This document shows positions 21,492 through 31,264 of a DNA stretch of 64,000 nt, in pieces. Under the pieces are notes generated by a model. That model saw only the letters and a list, made by a program, of their open reading frames with translations. It did no database searches and was not told the origin of the DNA. The stretch is from assembly GCA_001643675.2 (NCBI GenBank), contig LSRY02000050.1, forward strand, positions 62,001-126,000, read 5' to 3'. How positions within the stretch are numbered: position 1 is the first letter of the stretch; the number at the start of each line of letters is the position of its first letter. The position numbers and the translations under genes are program-made. This DNA is from Monocercomonoides exilis (taxonomy: Eukaryota > Preaxostyla > Oxymonadida > Polymastigidae).

Positions 21492-22925
21492 ATGCTCTTG
21501 CAAATCATTCTGCTTCTGGGGAATCTGCGCGGGGAAGAACTGACAATTTATATTTCTAATAAAGGGGAAGACCGCGAAGATTGCGGGGAAATGGAGCATC
21601 CGTGCTTGACATGGAAATACGCTTCGAGGCAGCATCCAGCTCCGAATAAATTGTATTTTCTTATTCCCTCAGAAGCGTTTGGCCACCCTTCGGTTGAGCT
21701 GAAGGGCCGAAGCATCGAGATGCAATCGAAGGCAGGGGCTGGATCCACGCTGATTTATCCCAATTACGCCAAGCCGTTTCCGTTTTTCAAAATTGCTTCG
21801 ACAAACTTCACGCTGAGGTCGCTGAACTTCAACACAAAGGCGTACGAAGACGGAACAATCCCGTTTCTGAGCGCAGATGAGAAATGCGTTGTGATGCTTG
21901 AAGAAATTGATTTGCGAGCAAATTCGGATGACTCGGTTGATCCCACAAAAGTTGATCCGTTTATCATCTTAAAAAGTTCAACTGTATCTTTTAAAAATAG
22001 TTTTTTTGCGGATCAGCGAAATATTTCATATGAATATACCTATGATGAAAATGTTGCGTGCAAATGGAACAGTGGCTGCATTGAATTGTATGGATGCAAA
22101 ACCATCATCGAAGAAACAAAATTTTGGAATGGCGTACGTGGGTTTATTTACCAGAGGGAAGGGTCGTTGACCCTCATAAATGATACATTTCAAACATGGT
22201 ATTATTTGGGCTATTCCGATCTTCGAAGAACAGTGCACTGCGAGAGCGAAGGAACTTTGAGAATTTCTGCAATAACAACGTTGGACGGGAACGATGTGTT
22301 GGATGATTTGTGGATGGACATTAGTGACTGCAAAATGGAGAAGAACGAAAACGGTGGGAAATATGTGTATTTCCACGTGAATATCTCGAATGTTTCATGG
22401 AGCTGGGCACAGAAATACGAGCTTCTGCGATTTGAGGTGGAGGGCTATGGGTTTGCTCCGTGCAGAAGCAAAATTCTGATGGGCTTCACGGCGAAGGGCG
22501 CAACAGAAAAGACAGTTGTGACGATGCAGCGTCCAGACATGTTCGACAGAAAAAAAATGACGCTGGATGTGAAATACAGTGAATTTTACGGGGCGCAAAA
22601 TGTGTCTTTCCAGATTGAGTATCCGTCGGGGAACGACAACGGAGCCGGGACGGATGTGACTCCAGAATTCATCGTGGAGCTGCCTGAGTCACCGAATGAT
22701 CCGCGTTCAGAGGAAGAGGAAGTAAATAACCGTATCGATGGAAGAAGAAGGCTGATAATAATCATTGCAGCTTCAGCTTCGGGGTTTGTGCTGGTTGTGG
22801 CAGCAGTGACTGTCATTGTGGTTGTGCTGATGCAAAAGAAAAGACGCAAAATTCTGAAGTATGAGCATGTACCAGTCGAGGAGCATAACGAGCTGCTTTA
22901 TCAATTAAATAGCCAGAACACTTGA
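21492..22925 (+). CDS. Type I surface membrane protein
   Basis: Single-exon 477-residue protein with a TGA stop. The N-terminus (MLLQIILLLGNLRG) is a signal peptide, likely cut near residue 15. The extracellular part starts TIYISNKGEDREDCGEMEHP and has Cys residues and NxS/T sites (NISYEY, NVSWSW, NVSFQI), consistent with a disulfide-bonded, glycosylated ectodomain. A 27-residue hydrophobic segment at about 421-447 (LIIIIAASASGFVLVVAAVT...) is followed by a basic KKRRK stop-transfer and a short cytoplasmic tail. The opening ISNKG...DCG...PC.T layout is that of the large families of oxymonad surface proteins with beta-helix ectodomains. Base composition is clearly more GC-rich than the flanks. 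Role in adhesion or interaction at the cell surface is inferred; no ligand can be read from the sequence. Confidence 0.85.
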   Translation: MLLQIILLLGNLRGEELTIYISNKGEDREDCGEMEHPCLTWKYASRQHPAPNKLYFLIPSEAFGHPSVELKGRSIEMQSKAGAGSTLIYPNYAKPFPFFKIASTNFTLRSLNFNTKAYEDGTIPFLSADEKCVVMLEEIDLRANSDDSVDPTKVDPFIILKSSTVSFKNSFFADQRNISYEYTYDENVACKWNSGCIELYGCKTIIEETKFWNGVRGFIYQREGSLTLINDTFQTWYYLGYSDLRRTVHCESEGTLRISAITTLDGNDVLDDLWMDISDCKMEKNENGGKYVYFHVNISNVSWSWAQKYELLRFEVEGYGFAPCRSKILMGFTAKGATEKTVVTMQRPDMFDRKKMTLDVKYSEFYGAQNVSFQIEYPSGNDNGAGTDVTPEFIVELPESPNDPRSEEEEVNNRIDGRRRLIIIIAASASGFVLVVAAVTVIVVVLMQKKRRKILKYEHVPVEEHNELLYQLNSQNT

Positions 22926-24701
22926 GTTTTGATTGCTTGAAATGATTTGCGTTATTTAACAATTTCTTTGTTTATTTTTTATGAGTCTGTGAATAGAAAT
23001 TTAAAGTTTGATTATTTTAAATAAAAATATCTTGATTTGTTCATGTTCCAATGTTTATTGTTTGTTTTTATTTGAAGAGTTGCGATTGTTTGCAATATTT
23101 CTTCTATTTTGTGTGTTTGCATAATTTCTTGAATGGATTAAAATACTGAAAGAAGATTATCTTCTGTTTGTTTGATGCTTGCGTTTGAATAAAATGTAAA
23201 TCATTCCTTATTTCTATCGATTTTTCGAGCACAGAATATAAATCCAATTGTTCTTGAAAGCTTGAAGATTTGAAGAGTTGTTTTTGTTTTCATCTAGAAG
23301 AATTTAGATTGTTTAAGTGCTTTTTTTTGTTATTGTTGTTATTTTTCAATAAAAATGGATGTTTTGTAACTTTTTGTTCATCATCTGTTGATGCTGAATT
23401 TCAGATATATCTTTGAAATTTGGCTTTTGTTTCCTTTTTGTGAGTTGCACTTTGGAATCGCCTATTTTAACAATTCGAGCAAAATACATTTAATTGAGAA
23501 GAAGCCTTTGATTTGTTCCAAGTTTAAATATCAATTTTGCACTGACGTGACTCGTATTTGCATGATTAAAATGAGTTAGGAAAAAAAAATCTATAACAGC
23601 ATTTATTTTTTGAATTTTTTTTTCCGCAAACGATAGTTTTTAATTTTTTTCGAAGTGTTTGAAAATGATAATTTTTGATGAATTGAATAACGAAATGAAG
23701 AATGATAACAGCCTGAAGATTGCATGATAATTACTCTTCAATTTTGAAAAAATAATTCTTCTTTGGTGTTCTGCATAATAAAGACAGTTCAAATTGAACA
23801 AAGAGAAATTATCTACTTGTTTGGAGAGACCATTAGATGGAGACTTCGAACTCTTTTGATAAATGCAAATGAGGAAACAATCGGAGAAAAAAAATTGATC
23901 AATTTCTTAACTAAGATCGATTGTTCTGAGGTTATTTAAAACAATTGAAAAGAATAGAAAACTGTGATTTGAATGCTTTTAAGTTCATTTATCAAAAAAA
24001 CATTCCGGAGAAGAAATGTGCTTCTGATATGAATGTTATCTCATTCTTTGAACAAATTCAATTCTCAGAAAAATCAATAACGAATTAACACAAATAAGTT
24101 ATTCTTTGTTGTTTCGGTTCTTGATTTTGGAATAAAACTTTTTAAAAATACTTCTTCATTTGACTTTGAAGAACTATCATTTTGTTTTTTAATGAAGTAC
24201 TGAGTAGTTTTGGAATTTACTGATTCTCTTCTGATAAAAATTATGCAAAGAGAAATGAAGAAAGAACTGATTGCGAATTCAAAAGAAAACATAAGAATGG
24301 ATTTGAAAGAAAAGCCAGCAAGAAGCAGCGATAACAGTGGGAAAAGATTGTGAAGAGTGTTAGAAAAAAAAGAGGAATAGAATGAAGAGGAAGAAGAAAA
24401 GGAGGAGGAGGAGGACGAAGAAGAAGAAGAGAAAGATGATGAAAGAAAATCATGTTTTGAAAGGAAATGATGAGCTGAAACAAGATAGAAAGGAGTTGTT
24501 TTTTAATTTTCATTTCATGAAAGTGAAGGAAAAATTGAAAAAAACAAAAAAATATTCCAAAAAAATCTTCAGATAATTGTTTGTTTTCGATTTTGTGAAA
24601 TGAAAAAATGAAAAGAACAGAAAGAAAAAGAAAAACTTTGAGTTACAAAATGAAGTGAAATTCATTTTCCAAAATGCTTCTATTTTTGATTTGTTTGATC
24701 T
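22926..24701. other. AT-rich intergenic region
   Basis: Long AT-rich stretch between the surface protein and copy D. A short GAGGA-rich patch lies at 24380-24440. No gene, RNA or structured repeat is visible. Confidence 0.5.
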
Positions 24702-26160
24702 TTATGTATGTACGGAATACTCTGTAATATCTGGCGACAATAAGAATCTAAATTTCCTTATTATTAAGTTCAATGTTTTATCGAGGCTAATGATGATATC
24801 TTCCAATCCCTCTTCCTCCAATCTGTCGTATATCCTTCTTCGCATCTTCCATTTGGTGAAATCAAACCTCCAATGCTTATTTCTCTGATATCTTCTGCAA
24901 AGATCCAAAATGAATATCAGGCAATTCCATTCGATCTTGTCATCCAACGACGGATGCTGCACCTCCTCCAGCATCAGGTCAACAATCCCACTCTCCAACA
25001 GATCATTAAACTTAAACGCTTTAATATGCGCCAGAATACGAAAAATTTTAAAGCAGTTCAGAAATATCTCTCCTTCATTCTCTCTTGCTGCAATGCACAA
25101 TCTGACCAGAAAACGGAAAAGTTCGATATTTTCCTCTTTCCGCAATTGAAAAGTAAGAACATAATCTCTCAATGTAGATATCCATTTCAATATCGTTGAC
25201 CGAGCCTCTTTCTCTTCTGCCCTTCTCTTTTCGTCCATTTCTTCTTTTTTCTTCCAGTCAATGAATCCTGCTAGCGCATCCAATTCTCTTGTAATTTCTC
25301 TCCCAAAATGCAGCTGATCTGTAATAATCCTTTCAAGTGATTTTTCTTCATACAATCGAACAATCAGGATCTGCCAGGCAGATTGGTACATGGCTCGAGT
25401 CAGATTATGGTGTCGCTGATGATATCTGAGGACTTCCGCAATTTCATCAAGATACAATTCATGTGGAACGTTCTTTTCAAAATTGAAATATTTAAAAAAA
25501 AATCTAAGAATAAAAAAAAAAAAAACGCTCATACGCAACGTTTACTAAGGATATTCAGAGAAAACAAAGCTAATTCCACTTCTTTTCGAACTTCCTCACT
25601 TTCTTCTTTGTTCAAAGCAACTTTCAGAAGACAAGACATACAAATCGAAAGCAATTCCGGAGAAAAGTGTTGTGCCAAAAATGTAAAGCAATGGCAGAGG
25701 TCAACAAGAAGCTTTTCGTTCTTGTCTTCACTTTCTTCGTCTTCTTCGTAAAAAATTATATCCTCAATTCTTTTGCTCAGTTCAGAATCATCAAAACTAT
25801 TTCCATATATTTGATTGATCACTTTGCGTAACCCCATTCGTTTTAACAGCCATGTGACATTTTCAATAGATAATTTCTCTTCCTCAATCATTTCGTCCAA
25901 TTTATTGAAAAGTTCTTCTGTAAAAAGAGCTTTAAATTCGAACAGATTCATAACTTCCATCGTTTTGTTCATTTCTTCGATTTTCCGTTTCTGCTCAATT
26001 TCAACGCAATGTTCCAGTTCATCAAGAAGCACTTCAAAGTCAGTTAATATTAAAAGTTTTGAATCTTTTTAAATAAAAAAAAAAACAAACTAAAAAACTT
26101 TTCATTTGAGGATATTTCGAAAGCTTCACTTTCCCATTGTTGAGGGTTGTTGTCTTCCAT
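24702..26160 (-). CDS. Three-exon ELEHC/YHQEH family protein, copy D
   Basis: Exons in transcript order: 26160-26091 (70 nt), 26031-25535 (497 nt), 25472-24702 (771 nt); 445 residues. Introns of 59 and 62 bp begin GTTTGT and GTATGA and end AG, in phases 1 and 0. Exon 1 encodes MEDNNPQQWESEAFEISS. Exon 2 begins LLDELEHCVEIEQKRKIEEM and carries DLCHCFTFL. Exon 3 begins NVPHELYLDEIAEVLRYHQR and ends ITEYSVHT. It is the most diverged intact member and the only one ending in TAA; the stop falls where the other copies end, so TAA acts as a stop here. Function unknown; soluble, helical and charged. Confidence 0.8.
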
Positions 26161-27317
26161 TCTGTTTATAATATAAAAAGATTTATTTGTGGAGTAGATC
26201 GTTAATAAAATAAAAATTCGCAAAATATCAACCTTCTTCAATTTTTTTTTCAAAATGAAAATATCGCAGATTCACACAAACAACTTTGCGTTACAAAATT
26301 GAGGTTAACAATAAACAAAAAGTAATAATGTGCTTTGTAGTCTAGTGGGTATCGCACCGAAAATTTCTTCTGTTTGATCTAAACCTTTTTTATATGTTTC
26401 ATTCATCCCATAAATAATATATTTTTCAATTTTGTTGATGTGAATTCTCAAATTTTGCGAGATTGTTTTTTACATCATAATTTTTTCCAATTATTTTTTA
26501 TCACAAGGCAACAAAGGTTAATGCACAAGATACGACCGGTCACAAAATTGTCAGATGTCACAGCTATCATGAAACCATATTGTGCACATAAGCGTTTTTC
26601 TGCCTATTGTGTGCGGAAATTGTGATATATGTTATTTTCAATCTTCGTGAAATTCAAAAATCTTTTCCAATTTAGATTGAAACCAATGATTTTTTTCGGG
26701 TATTTATTTGTTAGTTTTTATTATCACAGTTTTAATGTTAGGGTTAATTCAAAATCAACTTGTTAGGGTTAAATTCTGTTGCATAAATTGCTCAATTTTA
26801 TTTTTTTATAAAAATTATTTAACATTGATCAAAAAAATGCTCTATTCAAATTTTGGACAAGTTAAATTGAATATGTTCAAAGCATATTTGAGTGCATTCT
26901 AGTCGTATTAAAATATTAATCTGTTTATTTAGATTATTGTTGAATATTATTGATGTTAAAAAATTTTTGATCAATACCAATTTAGAGGGAAAAAATAATT
27001 TGATTCATTTAAATAAAAGTTACCGCTTAAAAGAAAGACATAATAACTTAATGAAACAGTTAACAATAACGTTAAAATCATCCACACAAATTATTATAAA
27101 CGGTCGTATGTTGTGCAATTACCGCAACAAAAAGTATTGGATCGGCTTTTTGATATTTTGTATACTTATTAGTGTGAGTTATTTATCTTACACTTTTTTT
27201 CTCATCAGGAACTTAATTTTCTGACTCACAAGAGTTTTTTTTTGAAAAAATAATATAAAAATAAATAAATATCATTGGTGGAAAAAGCTGTGGAATGTGG
27301 AACGATATTACTGTTTT

Positions 27318-27354
<37 letters not shown>

Positions 27355-29035
27355 CATCAGATTTTTTCAAATGAACTCAAGTATAAAAGATTTTATTATT
27401 GTGTCATATTTTGATTTGAAGAAACATTTTTTTGATAAGATTTTAAAAGATAATAAACAACTGTTTAGAGGCTTCTTTAGAGGAAACCACATTTTTCGTT
27501 GAATCCATGAATAAAAAGCAGAAAAATGCATTGCCAAGACATTTTAAACACATAAGGTGAACAATAGCCTATTGATCAAAACTAAAAATGATTGAATGGT
27601 TTTTTTATTCAAATCTTTTGTTTTTAAAAAAACTTTTTTCAAACTTCATTGAAATACTTAAATTGAATTATTTTCAACCCAATCAATTGCAAATAGCAAT
27701 AATATTCTAATTTAGAGATCAAAAAATGTCTTTTTATTGCTATTTAATTAATTTTTCGAAAAAATCATTTAAAATTTCAATTAGTGGACAGTTGTTTTTG
27801 AGAAAGGAAACCCTAAAAAAAGTCAAATGATAAATAAAACATACAGTCAACACTAAAGAGTATTAATGAAAGTTCACTCGAAAGCAATAAACCTTTTCAT
27901 AAAGATTATTTTCAATTTTTTAGGGACCCTTGAAATAACCTCACCCCTTGAGGATACGTTCGTCATTTGAAAAAATATAAATTAATGAAATTGTTTAATT
28001 CCACGCAACTAAAACAAATACCAATGTTTTTATAAAAGGAAATAAAAATTGATTCTTTATTTATCATATCACTTTTAAAAGTTTATTTGCAAATAATCTG
28101 AACAAAATTTCAAACCATTTGTATAATTGAATGAATCTGTCGTTATTTTTTTGAAAAGTTCCATATATTTAATTCTCTGGTGAAAATAAAAATGAGTTTT
28201 ATCATCATATTTTCAATGCAACAAACCAAATTTCACTAACATGAAAACAAATGTTTGACAATGTTGAAAAATCCATATTGTTGAATTTTGGTGAGTTACA
28301 TTGAAAATTTGATGAAAATATTCAATTTTCATTTTCACCAGAAAAATATTCAAAGGAAACTTTTCAAAAAAAATAAGGACATCTGATTTCAAAATAAATA
28401 TCAATTTTTTTCGTTAAGCAAACAAAAACTGACTCTGAAATTTAAGAAAAAGTAACTCATGTTTAAATGTCCAAAGAGTTCGAATTAATGCAAAAGCAAA
28501 TATTAGCGATCAAATAATATATTGAATTCTTTCTCGGAATAATTTTCTTTTACAACATTATTTGTTTCTTCGTTTTATTTTTTCCAACAGAAATAAATAA
28601 TTGGATTCATTTGATGAAAAAACACTCAAAAGCAATTCTTTACTCAAAAATGATTCCATTGGTTTACTTCCTCTTTCTTTCTTTATTTCTTTCTCTCTCT
28701 TTGGTGATGACAACGATGACTTCTTATTTTCAAAGAGAACAACTCAGAAAAACATTTTTTTTTTCTTTTTTCTTTTTTTTTTTAATAGAAAAAATTTTAA
28801 AAAAATATTCCATGTTGTTTTCAAAAAAAATCTGAAAACTGAGATATTTTCAATGTTTGAAAAATACAATTAGCTTATTCAATTATCGTCGTTAATTTCT
28901 AAAATTTATGAATAATTATTTGTAAATGAATATTATTTAACATCAGTTTTTATTCGAAAATGAATCGTCCGTAATTCCGAAATCAGATTTCAAATAAATA
29001 AGAAATATTTTGTCAAATCAAAACAAGCAATATGC
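26161..29035. other. AT-rich intergenic region with scattered small signals
   Basis: No supported gene; a 110-codon frame at 26892-27224 has a hydrophobic C-terminus but no known relatives. A T34 tract lies at 27319-27352. A tRNA D-arm-like string, TAGTCTAGTGGGTATCGC, lies near 26338-26355 without a matching anticodon or T arm. TGTTAGGGTTAA occurs twice (26736-26747 and 26761-26772), resembling telomere repeats. The remainder is featureless AT-rich DNA. Confidence 0.45.
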
Positions 29036-29277
29036 TGGTAATTCTTTTTGAAAAGTCGCAAACGTTTAATTTTCAAATAAATCAAAATTTCCATATTTTG
29101 CTCCAATTTCTGTTTCCTCTCACGAATCTTCTAAAGAGTGTGTGTAATAGTTTTATCCAGAAATAAATTTCATATTAGAGAAGTTTGTTGCACGTAAACA
29201 AAAATTTGAGCAAAATATGATATTTTTGATTTATTTGAAAACTAAACAATTGCGACTTTTCAAAAAAAAATTACCAA
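29036..29277. mobile_element. Palindromic MITE-like element, diverged copy
   Basis: Left arm TGGTAATTCTTTTTGAAAAG and onward is the inverted image of the right arm ending CTTTTCAAAAAAAAATTACCA. Arms of about 90 bp surround a short centre. It is clearly related to the element at 30011-30252, sharing AATTCTTTTTGAAAAGTC and TTTAATTTTCAAAT, but is more diverged and has no clear target duplication. Confidence 0.7.
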
Positions 29278-29610
29278 TATTTATGGAAACAAAAAAAAAA
29301 TTTAAAATTCAATAAGTTCAATTATATTCAATTTCTGAATAAAAAATTCTCTTTTCAAAAGAAAAAACTTTTTAATTTAAAGTGTGAAGGACTATTAATT
29401 AACATTTCAAAAAAATGAAACATATGCCCTTCGTAAAACAAAGTGTTTCAATTAATACCAAAAGATCTTTTTCAAGAAATTGGAACATATTCGGAAAGAT
29501 TTGAGGAATTTTTTTTGCCATTCAAATATGAAGAGATTTATTTTTTATCAAAAATAAGATGAATTAATGATTCTTTCCAAAGAAAAAATATATTGCATTA
29601 ATTTTAAATG

Positions 29611-29870
29611 TGGGTGATTATTTTTGAAATCATATTTTTTCATTCAAAAATTTCGGTGCAAAAATATTTCTTGAATATCAATTAAAAATAATTTGAAAAG
29701 TGAAAAAGCTTATTGAACACATTTTAATCTTCAATTCGGAAAAAACATTTGTTTCAAAAAACAATTATCATGTTTTTTCTCTTTTGTATTAAAGTTTTCT
29801 TTCAAAAAACCAACAATCATTGAAAAGTCAACACCCCGAAAAAAGACATGATTTCAAAAATAATCACCCA
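29611..29870. mobile_element. Palindromic MITE-like element, TGGGTGATTA type
   Basis: TGGGTGATTATTTTTGAAAT at 29611 is matched by its inverse ending TAATCACCCA at 29870, with inner TTCGGTG and CACCCCGAA also inverted. The terminal TGGGTGATT is shared with 30011-30252. Arms are diverged towards the centre. No coding capacity. Confidence 0.65.
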
Positions 29871-30010
29871 TGTTTATTATAAATTTGTGTTCCATGAATG
29901 TGAATGGATAGAGAATCTTTTTCTTCAATTATTCAAAAGGTGACACATCAATTCATATTATTTATCATTCGAATAAATACTCTATTGAAATATGAAAAAA
30001 AAAGGTGATA

Positions 30011-30252
30011 TGGGTGATTCTTTTTGAAAAGTCACAAATGTTTAATTTTCAAATATATCAAAAATTTCATATCTTGATCAAATTTCGGTTCCCGCTCATG
30101 CAACTTCACAGGAATGTGTTAAATAGCATTGTCAAATTATATCCTCCGCTTTGGTAAAGTTACATGAGCGGGAACCGAAATTTGATCAAGATATGTAATT
30201 TTTGATTTATTTGTAAATTTAACATTTGTGACTTTTCAAAAAGAATCACCCA
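30011..30252. mobile_element. Palindromic MITE, 242 bp, TA-flanked
   Basis: Arms of about 95 bp, starting TGGGTGATTCTTTTTGAAAA and including TTGATCAAATTTCGGTTCCC, surround a centre of about 50 bp. The dinucleotide TA lies on both sides (30009-30010 and 30253-30254), the target preference of Tc1/mariner/pogo-class transposases. No coding capacity. The arms match well, so this is the youngest of the group. Confidence 0.85.
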
Positions 30253-30256
30253 TATA

Positions 30257-30638
30257 CAGATATTGCATAAAATATTGCACAGTTTGCGCAAAAAATACCA
30301 AACAAGATCGATTTCACAATAACTGCATGAGGAATAATTCTGACAATTTTCCTCAAAATATATCTCATCAATACAAACTCAATTGATACACGAGACTTTC
30401 AAAATAGCCTCATTTGTGCTCAGAAAAAATAAATATCGAAATCTCGGAGAAACTCAAAATCCTATTTCTCCGAAATTTCAAATAATAATTTTTTCTTTAT
30501 TCAGTCTTCATGAAAATGGAAGTTTGATATGCCAAATGAGTTTGTATTGATGAGATGTATTTTGAGGAAAATTGTCAGAATTATTCCTCTTGCAGTTATT
30601 GTGAAATCGATCTTGTCCGGTATTTTATGCGATATCTG
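30257..30638. mobile_element. Second palindromic MITE, 382 bp, TA-flanked
   Basis: Left arm CAGATATTGCATAAAATA and ACAAGATCGATTTCACAATA, continuing to CATCAATACAAACTCA, is mirrored by the right arm ending TATTTTATGCGATATCTG. The left arm carries an extra segment of about 23 bp near 30278-30300. TA flanks both ends (30255-30256 and 30639-30640). It begins two bases after the TA of the previous element, so the two lie back to back, but they are a different family by sequence. Confidence 0.8.
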
Positions 30639-31264
30639 TACTTTTTTGACAGAAATTTAATTTTATTGAGTTTTTTCTTATTATTAGTTTAATTATAGGC
30701 TTTTTCTTTATGAAATCATCCGAAAAGAATAAAAAATGTTGTCAAACATTTGTTTTGAATTCAAATCATGAAATGTTATTTTTTTTTATATTTTTTTTTG
30801 AAATTAAAAAAAATTTGTTTTCGAAATTGAATTATTTTTGATGTATATTCATAAAAGAGGAAGAATATGAAAAATTATTGATTTTAGGTTATCTTTGCAA
30901 CTGAAAATATGTTTGAAATCTTCAAAAAGTCAGAGATAAAATACTTAAAATAATTAATCTCAATAAAACATGCAGATAAAAACACATCAAAATGTTTCAT
31001 CATTCAACATAGATTCAATTTATTTGTAAGGGTAAAACGAGACTGTTTTCAAGCTTCTCTTTTGTATTTTTTGGAGAATTTTAATGCATTGAGAAATAAA
31101 CAATTGTTAGTGTTTTCAAATTCAAAATTTTTTTGATAAGTAAATCTCTTCGTTTGTTTTCCAACAAAATATTTTTTTTATAAATAATTTACTAACTTTT
31201 TTTAAAACTAAGAAAACATGAAAAAATGTTTATTTGATCATCATCAACCTTTTATTGCTTTGAA
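30639..31264. other. AT-rich region upstream of sec5
   Basis: Presumed 5' flank and promoter region of the Sec5 gene. No recognisable promoter motif, and no open frame of note. Confidence 0.4.

Noticed and set aside
28601-28873. Small 90-codon gene
   Set aside because: Most of its length is a T-run giving poly-Phe, and it has no known motif.
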